From Salibaculum halophilum (lineage in GTDB: Bacteria > Pseudomonadota > Alphaproteobacteria > Rhodobacterales > Rhodobacteraceae), in the NCBI RefSeq assembly GCF_002094885.1, contig NZ_MSIT01000007.1, positions 1 through 64,000 on the forward strand: a DNA stretch of 64,000 nt, read 5' to 3'. Below the pieces are notes generated by a model, which was not told the DNA's origin, made no database searches, and saw nothing but the letters and a program-made list of their open reading frames with translations. The position numbers and the translations under genes were made by a program. Of this stretch, positions 63,753 to 64,000 are shown piece by piece. Each line of letters starts with the position of its first letter. Within the stretch, counting starts at the first letter, position 1.

Positions 63753-63889
63753 ATTCAAGATATGATAGGTTTCATAGGTTTTTTTACCCTACGTATCCGG
63801 CCGCAACTGCTTAACCTCTCCTCGTTCCTTCGGCGCTTGATCCGTCGTTCCAGTGATCACCTCATGGGCCTCTCTTGGCCCACATCCTC

Positions 63890-64000
63890 TCAAATCTTCT
63901 CCACCATCCCCTTCAACACCTCCGCCGAGGCCCGGAGCCCCTCTGTCTCCGTCGCGTCCAGTTCGGGCCAGAGGGTTGCCGTCACGCCCGCGGCGCCCAC
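63890..64000 (-). CDS. C-terminal fragment of an unidentified leftward gene
   Basis: The minus strand is open from the window edge to TGA at 63890-63892, giving 36 residues: a short strand (VTATLWPEL), then an acidic helix (ATETEGLRASAEVLKGMVEKI). High-GC codon use returns here, marking the right edge of the insert. The ending resembles the last strand and helix of NAD-dependent lactate/malate dehydrogenases (Glu-x-x-x-Leu-Arg-x-Ser-Ala), but 36 residues are too few to decide. The 137 bases between this and the -1 frame stop hold a tandem ATAGGTTTC repeat at 63765-63781 and no gene. Confidence 0.45.
   Translation of the reverse strand: MGAAGVTATLWPELDATETEGLRASAEVLKGMVEKI

Overview
The window is chromosomal DNA from a high-GC alphaproteobacterium. 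It is most likely a member of the Rhodobacterales (Roseobacter/Rhodobacter-like). This rests on gene content and order: hemD-Mic60-HemY, the FlaF/FlbT flagellin regulators, MotE, DUF1217 and DUF6468-type flagellar proteins, and rpsT-dnaA-dnaN-recF-gyrB. It also rests on strongly GC-biased codon use. Genes are dense, with many 1-4 nt start/stop overlaps, and the only clear compositional break is at 62.3-63.8 kb.

Layout. 0-13.7 kb is housekeeping: the 3' end of ahcY, a DUF2853 protein, a leftward tsaD-gpsA-yciI-EVE operon, a rightward hemD-Mic60-hemY set, tRNA-Thr(CGU), a cytochrome c, a ynjF/ynjB/ynjC/ynjD-like transporter operon and leftward msrB-msrA. 13.9-44.5 kb is one flagellar supercluster built as opposing operons: motB; flgE-flgK-flgL-flgI; fliF-fliH-fliN-fliP (leftward); fliL-DUF6468-motE; motA-TPR protein; flhA-fliR-flhB-fliJ-like; flgB-flgC-fliE-fliQ-flgF-flgG-flgA-flgH-fliL2 (leftward); fliI; flaF-flbT-DUF1217 (leftward); fliC (leftward); flgJ-flgN (leftward); fliK-flgD. 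Together these encode export gate, ATPase, rod, hook, rings, filament and stator parts. No fliG or fliM is visible here. Six TTAN-N7-TTAN-like sequences sit in front of these operons, suggesting control by a CtrA-type response regulator.

44.5-62.3 kb is again core: ubiE-ubiB, mutM, an enoyl-CoA hydratase, rpsT, dnaA, dnaN, recF, a VOC-GNAT-LysE trio, gyrB, then leftward class V aminotransferase, hemerythrin and trhO genes, and rightward pncA-pncB for NAD salvage.

62.3-63.8 kb is a short, visibly AT-richer accessory insert. It holds an abutting pair: a DUF4747-like soluble protein and a small multi-TM membrane protein. The membrane gene is broken at a seven-T run in exactly the phase of a classical -1 slippery heptamer. 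Reading through in the -1 frame restores a fourth TM helix and a natural stop. This pair is the best candidate for an undescribed system, perhaps anti-phage, though its function is inference. The window closes with the 3' end of an unidentified leftward gene.
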